In this document: positions 50,989 to 61,048 of the stretch, in pieces
Position numbering within the stretch: position 1 is the stretch's first letter
Layout: every line of letters begins with the position of its first letter
From: Tessaracoccus sp. MC1679
Lineage (GTDB): Bacteria > Actinomycetota > Actinomycetes > Propionibacteriales > Propionibacteriaceae
DNA length: 64,000 nucleotides
Reading direction: 5' to 3'
Assembly: GCF_014164775.1 (NCBI RefSeq)
Contig: NZ_JACJGB010000006.1
Coordinates: 124,001 to 188,000 of the forward strand
Position numbers and translations under genes: made by a program
The notes under the pieces: model-generated
What the model was told of the DNA's origin: nothing
Database searches by the model: none
Seen by the model: only the letters and a program-made list of their open reading frames with translations

Positions 50989-52509
50989 TCAGCGGCGGGG
51001 CCAGCGGCCCAGTAGCCCCTCCATCGGCACCGTCCACAGGTCGTGGCCGGCCGCGCCCCACCCCTCGAGGAGGGCGTTGGCCGCCAGGAAGCCTGTCGTG
51101 GCCGCCCGCTCCATCAGTGCCACCGGGTACTGGCAGCGGACCCAGTCGCCCGCCAGCACCAGCCGCGGCGACGGCGTCCTCACGCCTGGGCGGTCCGCCC
51201 ACCTGCCCGGCCCGATCAGCGTGCAGTCGTCGCGCACCAGCACCTCGCGCTCCAGAACGCCGGCCGCGGCCGTCTCCGGGAAGATCCGGTGCAGTTCCTC
51301 CTCCAGCCTCGCCGCGACCCCCTCAGCCGCGCCCGGATCAGACGCCACCGCCGGGTCCGCGGCGTAGGCGTGCAGCTCGACGACGGAGCCGCGGTGCTCC
51401 GTCGCCCAGTCCGCGGCGCCCTTCTCGAAGCGCTCCAGCACCGAGACGTTGTCCAGCGGCCCGTAGCCGGAGGTGCCGACGAACGCCGGGCGCGACGCGT
51501 CCACCGGGGTGTCCAGCCACAGCCGCACCACAACGAACGGCGGCGCGTTGACCGTGCCCGCGACGCGTCGCTGCCACGCCCCCCAACTGCTGCCGGCCAG
51601 GTCCGAGATCAGCTCCCGGCTGGTGCGTGGGTCCGTGGCGAGGACGACGGCGTCGTAGGTGCTCGCCTCCCCGTCGATCACCACAGTGGTGGCGCCCTGC
51701 CCGATGCCGATCGCCTCGACGTGCTGGCCGACCCTGATGTCCACCCCGCGACCCGCGAGGTAGCGGCCGAGGGGCGCCCACAGGGCGGTGTCGTAGTCGT
51801 CGACGGGCACGTCGAAGAGCAGGCCCTCGGCCGATCCCATGAAGTAGGTGTGGAACATGGCCACCAGTTCCCCGGCGCCGAACTGCGACGGGTCGGCGAA
51901 GAACGACCGGGCGAACACCTCCAGGGCCAGGTCGCGGGCCGCCTCCGGGAAGCGCAACCTGTCCAGGAAATCCGCGGCGGACTCGCCGTCGTAGGCGGAG
52001 TAGGTCTCGGGGAACTTCACCCGGAGCAGTTCCATGGCCGCGGGCACGTTGACCTTGGCCAGCGTGCGCGCGCTGAACGCGGGGCTGCGCCACACGAACT
52101 GCATCACGGAGAACGGCGGCGTGGTGGCCAGCCCGGTGAAGGAGTCCCGCATCCCGTCCGGGCGCTGCAGCGGGTAGTCCTCGATCGGCACCAGCGAGTT
52201 CAGCTGCGGATCGATGCGCCGCAGCAGCCCGCGAAGGTTGTAGTACTGCCGGAAGAACGCGTGGAATCCGCGGCTCATGGTGCGGCCGTCGTCCAGCGGC
52301 CATGCCGCCACCCGCCCACCGAGGCGGTCCGAGGATTCGATGAGCGTGACCTGCACCCCGCGCTCGGCCAGCCCGGCGGCGGCGGCCAGGCCTGCGATCC
52401 CTCCGCCGACGACCGCGACCGACTTCGGCTCCCCCACCCGCGACACTCCCAGCGGGCCCGGATGTCGGACGGCCCGCTTGTCGCGGCCGGGGTAGGTGGT
52501 GGTGCTCAT
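50989..52509 (-). CDS. crtU: Carotenoid desaturase/methyltransferase, isorenieratene-synthase type
   Basis: 506 residues. FAD-binding VAVVGGGIAGLAAAAGLAER (31-50), then MSRGFHAFFRQYYNLRGLLR, the block typical of actinobacterial CrtU; C-terminal LVLAGDWVRCQYPVALMERA. CrtU desaturates and shifts a methyl group on beta-rings to give aromatic phi-rings, as in Streptomyces griseus and Brevibacterium. It needs cyclised substrate, yet no lycopene cyclase is seen in the cluster. Its ATG overlaps the crtT stop (ATGA). Last gene of the minus-strand operon. Confidence 0.85.
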   Translation of the reverse strand: MSTTTYPGRDKRAVRHPGPLGVSRVGEPKSVAVVGGGIAGLAAAAGLAERGVQVTLIESSDRLGGRVAAWPLDDGRTMSRGFHAFFRQYYNLRGLLRRIDPQLNSLVPIEDYPLQRPDGMRDSFTGLATTPPFSVMQFVWRSPAFSARTLAKVNVPAAMELLRVKFPETYSAYDGESAADFLDRLRFPEAARDLALEVFARSFFADPSQFGAGELVAMFHTYFMGSAEGLLFDVPVDDYDTALWAPLGRYLAGRGVDIRVGQHVEAIGIGQGATTVVIDGEASTYDAVVLATDPRTSRELISDLAGSSWGAWQRRVAGTVNAPPFVVVRLWLDTPVDASRPAFVGTSGYGPLDNVSVLERFEKGAADWATEHRGSVVELHAYAADPAVASDPGAAEGVAARLEEELHRIFPETAAAGVLEREVLVRDDCTLIGPGRWADRPGVRTPSPRLVLAGDWVRCQYPVALMERAATTGFLAANALLEGWGAAGHDLWTVPMEGLLGRWPRR

Positions 52510-53249
52510 GCATGCTCCTCGGGCTTGCGGGCGACGAACGTGTGGAGGATGCCGCGCTGCCATCCGGAGGCGGTGCGGTGCGCGATGTCGACGAACCCGG
52601 CCCTGGTGAGCCGGTGCGCGAAGCGGTCGACGGAGTCGAAGTCGCGGACGCTGCGCCACAGGTAGCGGTAGAGGTCCACGTCGCGGTCCACGACGGTGCC
52701 CAGCGGAATGATCACGGCGCGGCACACCGCGTCCCAGACGCGCCTGGCCCGGTCGTCGCCGGCCACCGAGTACTCCTGGACGACGAGCCAGCCCCCGGGG
52801 CGCAGCAGCTGGAACACCTCCGTGACCGCGCGGTCACGCGTCATGGGCGGCACGTTGCGGAAGAGGTAGCAGGTCAGGATGCCGTCCCGGTCACCGCCGA
52901 CGGCGTCGAGGTCCAGGGTGCCGGCCACGGCCTGCTCGAAGCTGACCCCGCTGGGCCACTGCTTGCGCCCGGCCTCGGCGAGCATCCCCGAGGACGCGTC
53001 GAGGCCGAGGATCTCCGTGCCCTCGGGGGCGGCACCAACCAGCGCCGCCGTCGAGGCACCGGAGCCGCAGGCCAGGTCGATCAGCCGCAGCCGGGCATCC
53101 CCGCCCACCCGCTCGACCAGCGCCGTGGCGGCGCGCCTGAGCTCGCGGTGGTACCCGGGGTTGAGGGCCACCATGAGGTCGTAGTGCCCCGCGCCCCGGT
53201 CGAACGCCTCGGTCGTGGTCACGCTTCCAGCCCTGTAATGGTCGTGCAT
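52506..53249 (-). CDS. crtT: Class I SAM methyltransferase, CrtT-like
   Basis: 247 residues. SAM-binding LIDLACGSGAS, GLDASSGMLAEA and the UbiE-like LLRPGGWLVVQEYSVAG. Similar methyltransferases lie next to crtU and crtY in Streptomyces carotenoid clusters (crtT) with no proven role. ATG 53249 directly follows the TGA of the preceding gene. The symbol rests on context. Confidence 0.75.
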   Translation of the reverse strand: MHDHYRAGSVTTTEAFDRGAGHYDLMVALNPGYHRELRRAATALVERVGGDARLRLIDLACGSGASTAALVGAAPEGTEILGLDASSGMLAEAGRKQWPSGVSFEQAVAGTLDLDAVGGDRDGILTCYLFRNVPPMTRDRAVTEVFQLLRPGGWLVVQEYSVAGDDRARRVWDAVCRAVIIPLGTVVDRDVDLYRYLWRSVRDFDSVDRFAHRLTRAGFVDIAHRTASGWQRGILHTFVARKPEEHA

Positions 53250-54269
53250 TCAACGGCCTCCATTCCTACGTCGGATCAGGCTACTCGCGGCAGCGACCAC
53301 GAGGGCCAGAGCGAGCAATGCGACCCCGAGGCGCGCGTAGGTGCGGCGGGGACGCGCCGGATCCACCTCCGCGGTGGCCTTCCGGACGGCGTCGTCGAAC
53401 CCGGTCAGCCCACCCGGGGGGTCCCCGAGCAGGCCGGCGGCGTCGTCGTCGCTCTTGACGGCGTCGTGGATGAGGCTGCCCACCAGCGGCCTGGCGATCG
53501 CGGAGTCCACGGGGGTCACCAGACCCACCCACAGCGAGGCGAGGCGGGGTGTGAGGACGGGGAGCGTGACCACGAACGGCGGCTGCAGCCCGGTGGCCGT
53601 GGCGTAGCGGTGCATCATCTCCACATAGGTGAGCACCTCCTCCATCCCGACGTCGATGGCGCGGTTGACGTCTGGCTGGAGGTCGGCGGCGCGGACGAGG
53701 TAGTGGATGACGTCGTCGACGGCGATGGGCTGGATGCGGTTGCGCAGCCACTTGGGCCCCACCGCCACGGGGAGCCGCTCGGAGAGGTGGCGCAGCATGT
53801 CGAAGGACGCCGACCCCTCCCCCAGCACCACGCCGGCCTGGAGGACCGCCGTCGGCACCCCTGAGCCGAGCAGGATCTCACCCACCTCCACCCGGGAGGC
53901 CATGTGTTCCGAGAGCTTCCCCTCCGGGTGCAGTCCGCTGAGGTAGACGATCCGCTCCACCCCGGAGACCAGTGCGGCGGCGGCGAAGGTCTCGGCGAGC
54001 TCGCGGTCACGCCGGCGGTAGTCCCCGCGACCGTCCATCGAGTGCAGCATGTAGTAGGCCACCTCCACCCCGTCCAGCGCCCGGAGCACGTCGGAGGTGC
54101 GGGTGGCGTCTCCGGCGGTGACCTCGACCCGGTCACGCCAGGCGGGCGCGAGCTTCCCGGGGTTGCGCGACAGCACCCGGACCCGCCACCCGGCGTCCAG
54201 GAGCGCGGGGACGAGCCGGGCGCCGACGTGGCCGGTGGCGCCTGTGACGAGTGCGGTGCGGGTGGACAT
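53250..54269 (-). CDS. NAD(P)H-binding atypical SDR with C-terminal membrane anchor
   Basis: 339 residues. TALVTGATGHVGARLVPALL is the nucleotide-binding start (TGATGHVG); the DATRTSDVLRALDGVEVAYYML block is typical of NmrA/YbjT-like atypical SDRs. A hydrophobic segment close to the C-terminus (LGVALLALALVVAAASSLI) would anchor it to the membrane. I start at ATG 54269, whose GGAGG lies within the end of the CPBP gene; the TTG at 54281 is less likely. Role in carotenoid metabolism is inferred from the operon. Confidence 0.8.
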   Translation of the reverse strand: MSTRTALVTGATGHVGARLVPALLDAGWRVRVLSRNPGKLAPAWRDRVEVTAGDATRTSDVLRALDGVEVAYYMLHSMDGRGDYRRRDRELAETFAAAALVSGVERIVYLSGLHPEGKLSEHMASRVEVGEILLGSGVPTAVLQAGVVLGEGSASFDMLRHLSERLPVAVGPKWLRNRIQPIAVDDVIHYLVRAADLQPDVNRAIDVGMEEVLTYVEMMHRYATATGLQPPFVVTLPVLTPRLASLWVGLVTPVDSAIARPLVGSLIHDAVKSDDDAAGLLGDPPGGLTGFDDAVRKATAEVDPARPRRTYARLGVALLALALVVAAASSLIRRRNGGR

Positions 54270-54270
54270 G

Positions 54271-54993
54271 TCAGCCTCCAAGGGACAACAACGGTGGGAG
54301 CAGGATCAGCATGCCCAGTGACCAGGTCAGGTGGGAGGCGATCGGCCCGAGGACCCCACCTGTGACCCTGCGTTGGGCGGCGGTGAGCAGGCCGAGGCAG
54401 ACCGCGGCGAAGGTGAGCAGCGGGACCCCCGTGAACAGCGTGGACGCGGCATACAGGGCGGTGGAGCCGACGGCGTTGAACCGTCGGTCCAGCGACGCGT
54501 AGACGGCGCCCCGGAAGAACAGCTCCTCGGCCACCCCGTTGACGGCCGTGACGAGCGCCACGAGCCAGAGCGACCCGTAGCGGGCGTAGTCCAGCAGGTC
54601 CTCGACGGGGGCCGAGAGGACGGGGATCCGGTTGACGACGAGGGCGCCGGCGAGGAAGACGGCGAGCAGTATGAGCCCCAGCAGGAAGCCCTGCAGCGCG
54701 CCCCTGCTGCGGCCACCGTCGCGGGTGCGCCCCTCCCCGAGGTAGAGGGGGCCGGAGACGAACGCCCCGAGGATCCAGAGCGCCGCGACGCCGAGTGTCG
54801 CGGCGTAGAACTCGGGCGCGCCGGGTTCGATGGAGAGCGCCAGACCCAGGGCGACGGCGCCCAGGACAACCGTGACCCCCACCACGATCCGGCGACGGCG
54901 GCGCACGGCAGGCGTCTCCGTGCGGATCCGCTCGACGGGGTTGACCAGGGCGGCGGTCAGGAAGGCGCGCGGTTCGTGCAGGAATCGGCGCAC
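54271..54993 (-). CDS. CPBP-family intramembrane protein (Abi/Rce1-like)
   Basis: 240 residues, about seven hydrophobic helices. NGVAEELFFRGAVYASL carries the EExxxR motif (E156, E157, R161) and IASHLTWSLGML the later His, the CPBP glutamic-protease signature. GTG 54993 has AAGGAGGGG. First gene of the operon leading to crtT and crtU, with predicted CarH site C over its promoter. CPBP members can be proteases or have lost that role; because the cluster lacks a lycopene cyclase, a carotenoid function is possible but unproven. Confidence 0.85.
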   Translation of the reverse strand: MRRFLHEPRAFLTAALVNPVERIRTETPAVRRRRRIVVGVTVVLGAVALGLALSIEPGAPEFYAATLGVAALWILGAFVSGPLYLGEGRTRDGGRSRGALQGFLLGLILLAVFLAGALVVNRIPVLSAPVEDLLDYARYGSLWLVALVTAVNGVAEELFFRGAVYASLDRRFNAVGSTALYAASTLFTGVPLLTFAAVCLGLLTAAQRRVTGGVLGPIASHLTWSLGMLILLPPLLSLGG

Positions 54994-55022
54994 GGTCCCC
55001 TCCTTCTCCCGCCGGTGCCCAC

Positions 55023-55051
55023 AGCCTAAACGTTAAACAAAGTTTGAACAA
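55023..55051 (-). promoter_or_regulatory. Promoter of the CPBP-crtU operon with predicted CarH operator, site C
   Basis: On the minus strand: TTGTTC (55051-55046), 17-bp spacer, TAGGCT (55028-55023). The 13-mer AAAGNTTGAACAA (plus strand 55039-55051) overlaps the -35, and a second half-site (GTTAAACAAAG) follows 11 bp away in the spacer. Links this operon to the carH/idi-crtE promoter region 9 kb away. Confidence 0.7.
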
Positions 55052-55134
55052 CTCGTCCGTGGCTGGTGGACAGCCCTCCCCCAGACTGGCACGGATCGAC
55101 CCCCACGTAGGGCGGGAACGCCGGATCTGATTGG

Positions 55135-55878
55135 ATGACAGGCGTGTTCATCGGGGTCGGGACTGTCGTCAACGTCATTACCGTGGTGGTCGGCGCCCTC
55201 CTCGGGATAGCCCTGGGCAACCGGATCCCCGAGAAGACCAAGGACACCGTCACCTCCGTGCTCGGCCTGGTCACCCTGGTGCTCGGCGGACTTTCTGTGG
55301 TGGCCATGGGATCGGAGGCGCTGCGGCACGAGGTCGACGGCGCGGCGATGCTGATCGTGCTCGCGTCGCTGCTCGTCGGGGCTCTGCTGGGGTCCTGGCT
55401 GCGGGTCGAGGACCGCCTCGAGCAGGGCGCCGCCTGGCTGCGGGGGCGCTTCACCGCCTCCGGGGATGCGGCGCGGTTCGTCGACGCCATGGTCACCTCC
55501 ACGCTCCTGTTCTGCGTGGGTCCCCTCGCCATCCTGGGCTCGCTGTCCGACGGGCTGGGTCGCGGCGCGGACCAGCTGCTCGTCAAGTCCGTGCTGGACG
55601 GCTTCGCGGCCATGGCGTTCGCCTCCACGCTGGGCTGGGGAGTGCTCGCCTCAGCCGGGGCGGTGGCGCTCATCCAGGGGTCGCTGACCGCCGTCGGCTA
55701 CTTCGCCGGCGACGTGCTGAGCACCGCACAGGTGGACGCGCTGACCGCCACCGGCGGCGTGGTGCTGCTCGCGCTCGGGCTCAGGCTGCTCAACCTCAAG
55801 CAGATCCCCGTCGGCGACCTGCTGCCCGCGCTGCTGCTGGCCCCGCCCCTGGTCTCACTCACCGCCGCCCTGTTCTGA
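55135..55878 (+). CDS. DUF554 membrane protein
   Basis: 247 residues, about seven helices. GVFIGVGTVVNVITVVVGALLG, TSTLLFCVGPLAILGSLSDG and the C-terminal LALGLRLLNLKQIPVGDLLPA match DUF554 (YdfK-type), a conserved membrane family of unknown function. ATG 55135. Divergent from the CPBP operon and 18 bp before lipB, which has its own -10. Confidence 0.88.
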   Translation: MTGVFIGVGTVVNVITVVVGALLGIALGNRIPEKTKDTVTSVLGLVTLVLGGLSVVAMGSEALRHEVDGAAMLIVLASLLVGALLGSWLRVEDRLEQGAAWLRGRFTASGDAARFVDAMVTSTLLFCVGPLAILGSLSDGLGRGADQLLVKSVLDGFAAMAFASTLGWGVLASAGAVALIQGSLTAVGYFAGDVLSTAQVDALTATGGVVLLALGLRLLNLKQIPVGDLLPALLLAPPLVSLTAALF

Positions 55879-55896
55879 GCGGTTAGCATCGGGCCC

Positions 55897-56538
55897 ATGT
55901 TCACGTTCGACGATCGCGGCCTGGGCGAGTCCCTGGCCGACTACCAGGAGACCTGGGACCGGCAGCGCGCCCTGCACGCCGCGGTCGCGGGCGGCGCCCC
56001 CGGCCAGGTCCTCTACGTCGAGCACTCCCCCGTCTACACCGCCGGCCGCCGCACCACCGCCGAGCAGCGCCCCCAGGACGGCACCCCGGTCATCGACGTG
56101 GACCGCGGCGGGCTGATCACCTATCACGGCCCCGGCCAGCTCGTCGGCTACCCGATCGTGCAGCTGCGGGAGGGCGTCGGCGTAGTGGACTACGTGCGCG
56201 CCCTGGAGGCGGCCGTCATCGAACTGCTCACCGGCTACGGGCTGACCAGCGGCCGGGTCGAGGGCCGCACCGGGGTGTGGCTGCCCGCCGACGGGGATCG
56301 GCCTGAGCGCAAGATCTGCGCCATCGGCGTGCGCGTGGCCAGGCGCACCACGATGCACGGCTTTGCGCTCAACGTGCTGAGCTCGGCCGAGCGTTTCAGC
56401 AACATCATCGCCTGCGGCATCGCCGACGCGGGGGTGACGTCGATCGTCGAGGAGCTGCCCGGCCAGTGGAGCGTCAAGGCAGTGGCAGACGACCTGCGCA
56501 CCCCCCTGACACGGGCCCTGGACCCGATCCTCGGCTGA
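55897..56538 (+). CDS. lipB: Octanoyltransferase
   Basis: 213 residues. GGLITYHGPGQLVGYPIV, K139 (ERKICAIGVRVARR) and nucleophile C173 (IACGI) make the LipB active site. Moves octanoyl from ACP to lipoyl domains such as those of SucB. ATG 55897 follows TAGCAT (55884-55889) by seven bases: probably leaderless. Confidence 0.95.
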   Translation: MFTFDDRGLGESLADYQETWDRQRALHAAVAGGAPGQVLYVEHSPVYTAGRRTTAEQRPQDGTPVIDVDRGGLITYHGPGQLVGYPIVQLREGVGVVDYVRALEAAVIELLTGYGLTSGRVEGRTGVWLPADGDRPERKICAIGVRVARRTTMHGFALNVLSSAERFSNIIACGIADAGVTSIVEELPGQWSVKAVADDLRTPLTRALDPILG

Positions 56539-57471
56539 TCACTCGACGGCGTGCGGAGGCGCGGCCGCCCGTCGCGACGACAGCACCACCGCCGCCAGCA
56601 GCAGCGCCGCGCCGACGAGCCCGGCGGCGCTGAGGCGCTCCCCCAGCACCAGGAACGCCAGCGCGGCCCCGGTCAGCGGCTCCAGCAGCGCCACCATCAC
56701 CCCGGTCGTCGAGCTCTGGGTGCGAAGCCCGCGCAGGTAGGCGAGGTAGGCGACGGCAGAGGGGATGAGGCCGAGAGCCACCACAAGTGCAACGCTCGCG
56801 GGCGTCGGAACGAACCAGACGCTCTGGCCGGCGACGGTGGCGGCGCCGAGCACCACCAGGCCACCGAGGAGGAAGGCCAGGGCCGAGCCGGTGGCGTCGT
56901 GGTAGTCCGCCACCGGACGGGCGCCCAGCAGGCTGATGACCGCGAACGCCGCCCCGGCCACCAGGGCCAGCCCCGCCCCCCAGAGCGCATCGGCCACCGA
57001 CACCCCCTGCGGCGGCGCACCCATGAACAGGGCCAGGCCGACGGCGGTGAAACCCAGCGCCAGCGCCAGCGGCCGCGTGAGCCGCTGCCGGCCCGTCGCG
57101 AGGTCCACCACCAGCACCATCACGGGCGCCGAGCCGACGGTGACCAGCGTGGCGATGGACACGCCCAGCAACCCCACCGCGCTGAAGAAGCCGAACTGGT
57201 ACACCGCCGAGCACGCGGCCATCGCCGCCACCCGCCTCCACCCGGAGCGACGGCGCGGCCACCGCACGCGGCCGGTCAGCGCCACCGCGAGCATGAGCAG
57301 CAGCCCGCCGACGAGGATCCGGTAGCCGGCGACGGCCAGGAATCCCAGCCCGGAGGTGCCGCGCAGGAGGGTGCCGAGCGTGCCGGAGGTGCCCCAGGCG
57401 ACGCCGGCGACCACCAGGGCCGCGACACCGGCGGTCACCGGGCGGGTCGAAGTGGCGGGGCGCGTGAGCAC
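56539..57471 (-). CDS. EamA/DMT-family permease
   Basis: 310 residues with ten hydrophobic helices in two EamA repeats (GVAWGTSGTLGTLL in the first; GLIPSAVAYLAYLRGLRTQSSTTGVMVALLEPLTGAALAFLVLGE in pieces in the second). Exports metabolites or amino acids in general; substrate unknown. GTG 57471 follows TAGCCT on the minus strand (57483-57478) by six bases: leaderless. Divergent from lipA. Confidence 0.88.
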   Translation of the reverse strand: MLTRPATSTRPVTAGVAALVVAGVAWGTSGTLGTLLRGTSGLGFLAVAGYRILVGGLLLMLAVALTGRVRWPRRRSGWRRVAAMAACSAVYQFGFFSAVGLLGVSIATLVTVGSAPVMVLVVDLATGRQRLTRPLALALGFTAVGLALFMGAPPQGVSVADALWGAGLALVAGAAFAVISLLGARPVADYHDATGSALAFLLGGLVVLGAATVAGQSVWFVPTPASVALVVALGLIPSAVAYLAYLRGLRTQSSTTGVMVALLEPLTGAALAFLVLGERLSAAGLVGAALLLAAVVLSSRRAAAPPHAVE

Positions 57472-57477
57472 CCGCTC

Positions 57478-57523
57478 AGGCTAGCGCCACGGCCGGGGCC
57501 CTCCCGGCGGCAGCGGGTAGGCT
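57478..57523. promoter_or_regulatory. Divergent leaderless -10 boxes of the EamA permease and lipA
   Basis: TAGCCT on the minus strand (57483-57478) and TAGGCT on the plus strand (57518-57523), each six bases from a GTG start (57471 and 57530), within a 58-bp gap. Confidence 0.6.
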
Positions 57524-57529
57524 GTGCGG

Positions 57530-58465
57530 GTGACCGCAGTGCAGCCCGATGGACGTCGACTCCTCCGCGTGGAGTCGAGAAACGCCGAGACCCCGATTGA
57601 GCGCAAGCCGAGTTGGATCCGCACCACCGCGAAGATGGGCCCCAACTACACGGACCTGCAGAAGATCGTGCGCGACGGTGACCTCCACACCGTGTGCCAG
57701 GAGGCCGGCTGCCCCAACATCTACGAATGTTGGGAGGATCGCGAATCCACGTTCCTCATCGGCGGGGATCAGTGCACCCGCCGCTGCGACTTCTGCCAGA
57801 TCGAGTCCGCCAAGCCCGAGAGCTACGACCCGTCGGAGCCCCTGCGGGTGGCCGCGTCGGTGAAGAAGATGGGCCTTCGCTACGCCACCGTCACCGGGGT
57901 GTGCCGCGACGACCTCCCCGACGAGGGGGCCTGGCTGTACGCGGAGACCATCCGCCAGATCCATGCGCTCAACCCGGGGGTCGGCGTCGAGATGCTGGCG
58001 CCGGACTTCTCCGGGCGCGCCGAGCTGCTCGGGCAGCTGTTCGACGCCCGCCCCGAGGTGTTCGCGCACAACGTCGAGACGGTGCCGCGGATCTTCAAGC
58101 GCATCCGTCCGGGCTTCCGCTACGACCGCTCGCTGCGGGTGCTGACTATGTCGCGGGAGGCCGGCCTGGTCACCAAGTCCAACCTCATCCTGGGCATGGG
58201 CGAGACCCGCGAGGAGATCAGCCAGGCGCTGCAGGACCTGCACGACGCGGGCGCCGAACTGATCACCATCACCCAATACCTGCGCCCCAACGCCACGCTC
58301 CACCCGATCGACCGCTGGGTCACGCCGGAGGAGTTCGAGGACCTGGCGGAGGAGGCGCGCGGGATCGGATATTCTGGCGTGCTGTCTGGTCCTCTGGTCC
58401 GCTCCTCGTACAGGGCGGGACGCCTGTACCGGACGGCGATGGACGCGCGCATCACAATCGGCTGA
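57530..58465 (+). CDS. lipA: Lipoyl synthase
   Basis: 311 residues. Auxiliary cluster cysteines C56/C61/C67 (CX4CX5C), radical-SAM cysteines C82/C86/C89 (CTRRCDFC) and the C-terminal RSSY serine define LipA. Inserts two sulfurs into octanoyl-lysine. Between two in-frame GTGs (57524, 57530) I prefer 57530 because the -10 lies exactly six bases upstream, as in other leaderless genes here. Confidence 0.96.
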   Translation: MTAVQPDGRRLLRVESRNAETPIERKPSWIRTTAKMGPNYTDLQKIVRDGDLHTVCQEAGCPNIYECWEDRESTFLIGGDQCTRRCDFCQIESAKPESYDPSEPLRVAASVKKMGLRYATVTGVCRDDLPDEGAWLYAETIRQIHALNPGVGVEMLAPDFSGRAELLGQLFDARPEVFAHNVETVPRIFKRIRPGFRYDRSLRVLTMSREAGLVTKSNLILGMGETREEISQALQDLHDAGAELITITQYLRPNATLHPIDRWVTPEEFEDLAEEARGIGYSGVLSGPLVRSSYRAGRLYRTAMDARITIG

Positions 58466-58479
58466 GACGGAGACACACG

Positions 58480-59235
58480 ATGGCCAGCGAGAGAGCCAAG
58501 GCGCTAGCTGAAAAGCAGAAGGCCGAGCTGAAGGCCGCCAAGGCGGCCAAGAAGAACTCCACAGACCCCAAGGACTGGGGCTGGTGGAAGCAGCTCCGCG
58601 AGACCTACAAGGTCACGGTCAAGTACGACACGGTGCTGCCGTGGCTGATGCTGGCCGGCTTCCTCGTGCCCTGGGCTGCGCTGCTCATCCTCGGCTTCGT
58701 GCTCAACGCCCCCCTCATCTGGGGCATCGTGGGCGTCTCCGCCGGCATGCTCGGGGCGCTGTCGATCTTCACGTGGCGGGCCCGCAAGGCCGTCTACCGT
58801 CGCTTCGAGGGCCAGGCCGGCTCCGCGGAAGTGGCGCTGCAGATGCTGCCCAAGCAGTGGATCTCCACCCCCGTCATCACCGCGACCCGGAGCCTCGACG
58901 CCGTGCACCGCACGCTCGGTCCCGGGGGGCTGGTGCTCATCGGCGAGGGCGAGCCCGGCAGGCTGAAGCCGCTGCTGGCCAGCGAGAAGAAGAAGCACGA
59001 GCAGGTGGCCTACGGCGTGGACGTCACCATCATCCAGATGGGCAAGGGCACGGGCCAGGTGCCGCTGGACAAGCTCGCCGATCAGATCAAGAAGCTGCCC
59101 AAGAAGCTGTCGCCCGCCAAGATCACCGAGGTCAACCAGCGCCTCCGCGCTCTGGACGCCATGCGCCCCAAGGCCCCCATTCCGAAGGGCCCCATCCAGA
59201 CGAAGGGCGCCCGGTCCGCCATGCGCGGCCGCTGA
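58480..59235 (+). CDS. DUF4191 membrane protein
   Basis: 251 residues. Charged Lys/Ala-rich start, two helices (DTVLPWLMLAGFLVPWAALL and APLIWGIVGVSAGMLGALSI), then a soluble domain (AEVALQMLPKQWISTPVITA, GGLVLIGEGEPGRLKPLLAS). Always next to lipA in many actinobacteria; function unknown. ATG 58480 lies 14 bp after lipA, so probably co-transcribed. Confidence 0.9.
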   Translation: MASERAKALAEKQKAELKAAKAAKKNSTDPKDWGWWKQLRETYKVTVKYDTVLPWLMLAGFLVPWAALLILGFVLNAPLIWGIVGVSAGMLGALSIFTWRARKAVYRRFEGQAGSAEVALQMLPKQWISTPVITATRSLDAVHRTLGPGGLVLIGEGEPGRLKPLLASEKKKHEQVAYGVDVTIIQMGKGTGQVPLDKLADQIKKLPKKLSPAKITEVNQRLRALDAMRPKAPIPKGPIQTKGARSAMRGR

Positions 59236-59238
59236 CGC

Positions 59239-60996
<1,758 letters not shown>

Positions 60997-61048
60997 CCCA
61001 CCCGTCCGGCCCTGAAAAGCGTCGGGGGAGCCGCCTAGGGTGGCGGGC

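Noticed and set aside
54271-54993. Direct annotation of the CPBP gene as lycopene cyclase
   Set aside because: It has the EExxxR CPBP motif and no similarity I can see to CrtY, CrtL or CrtYc/Yd; cyclase function is only a hypothesis.
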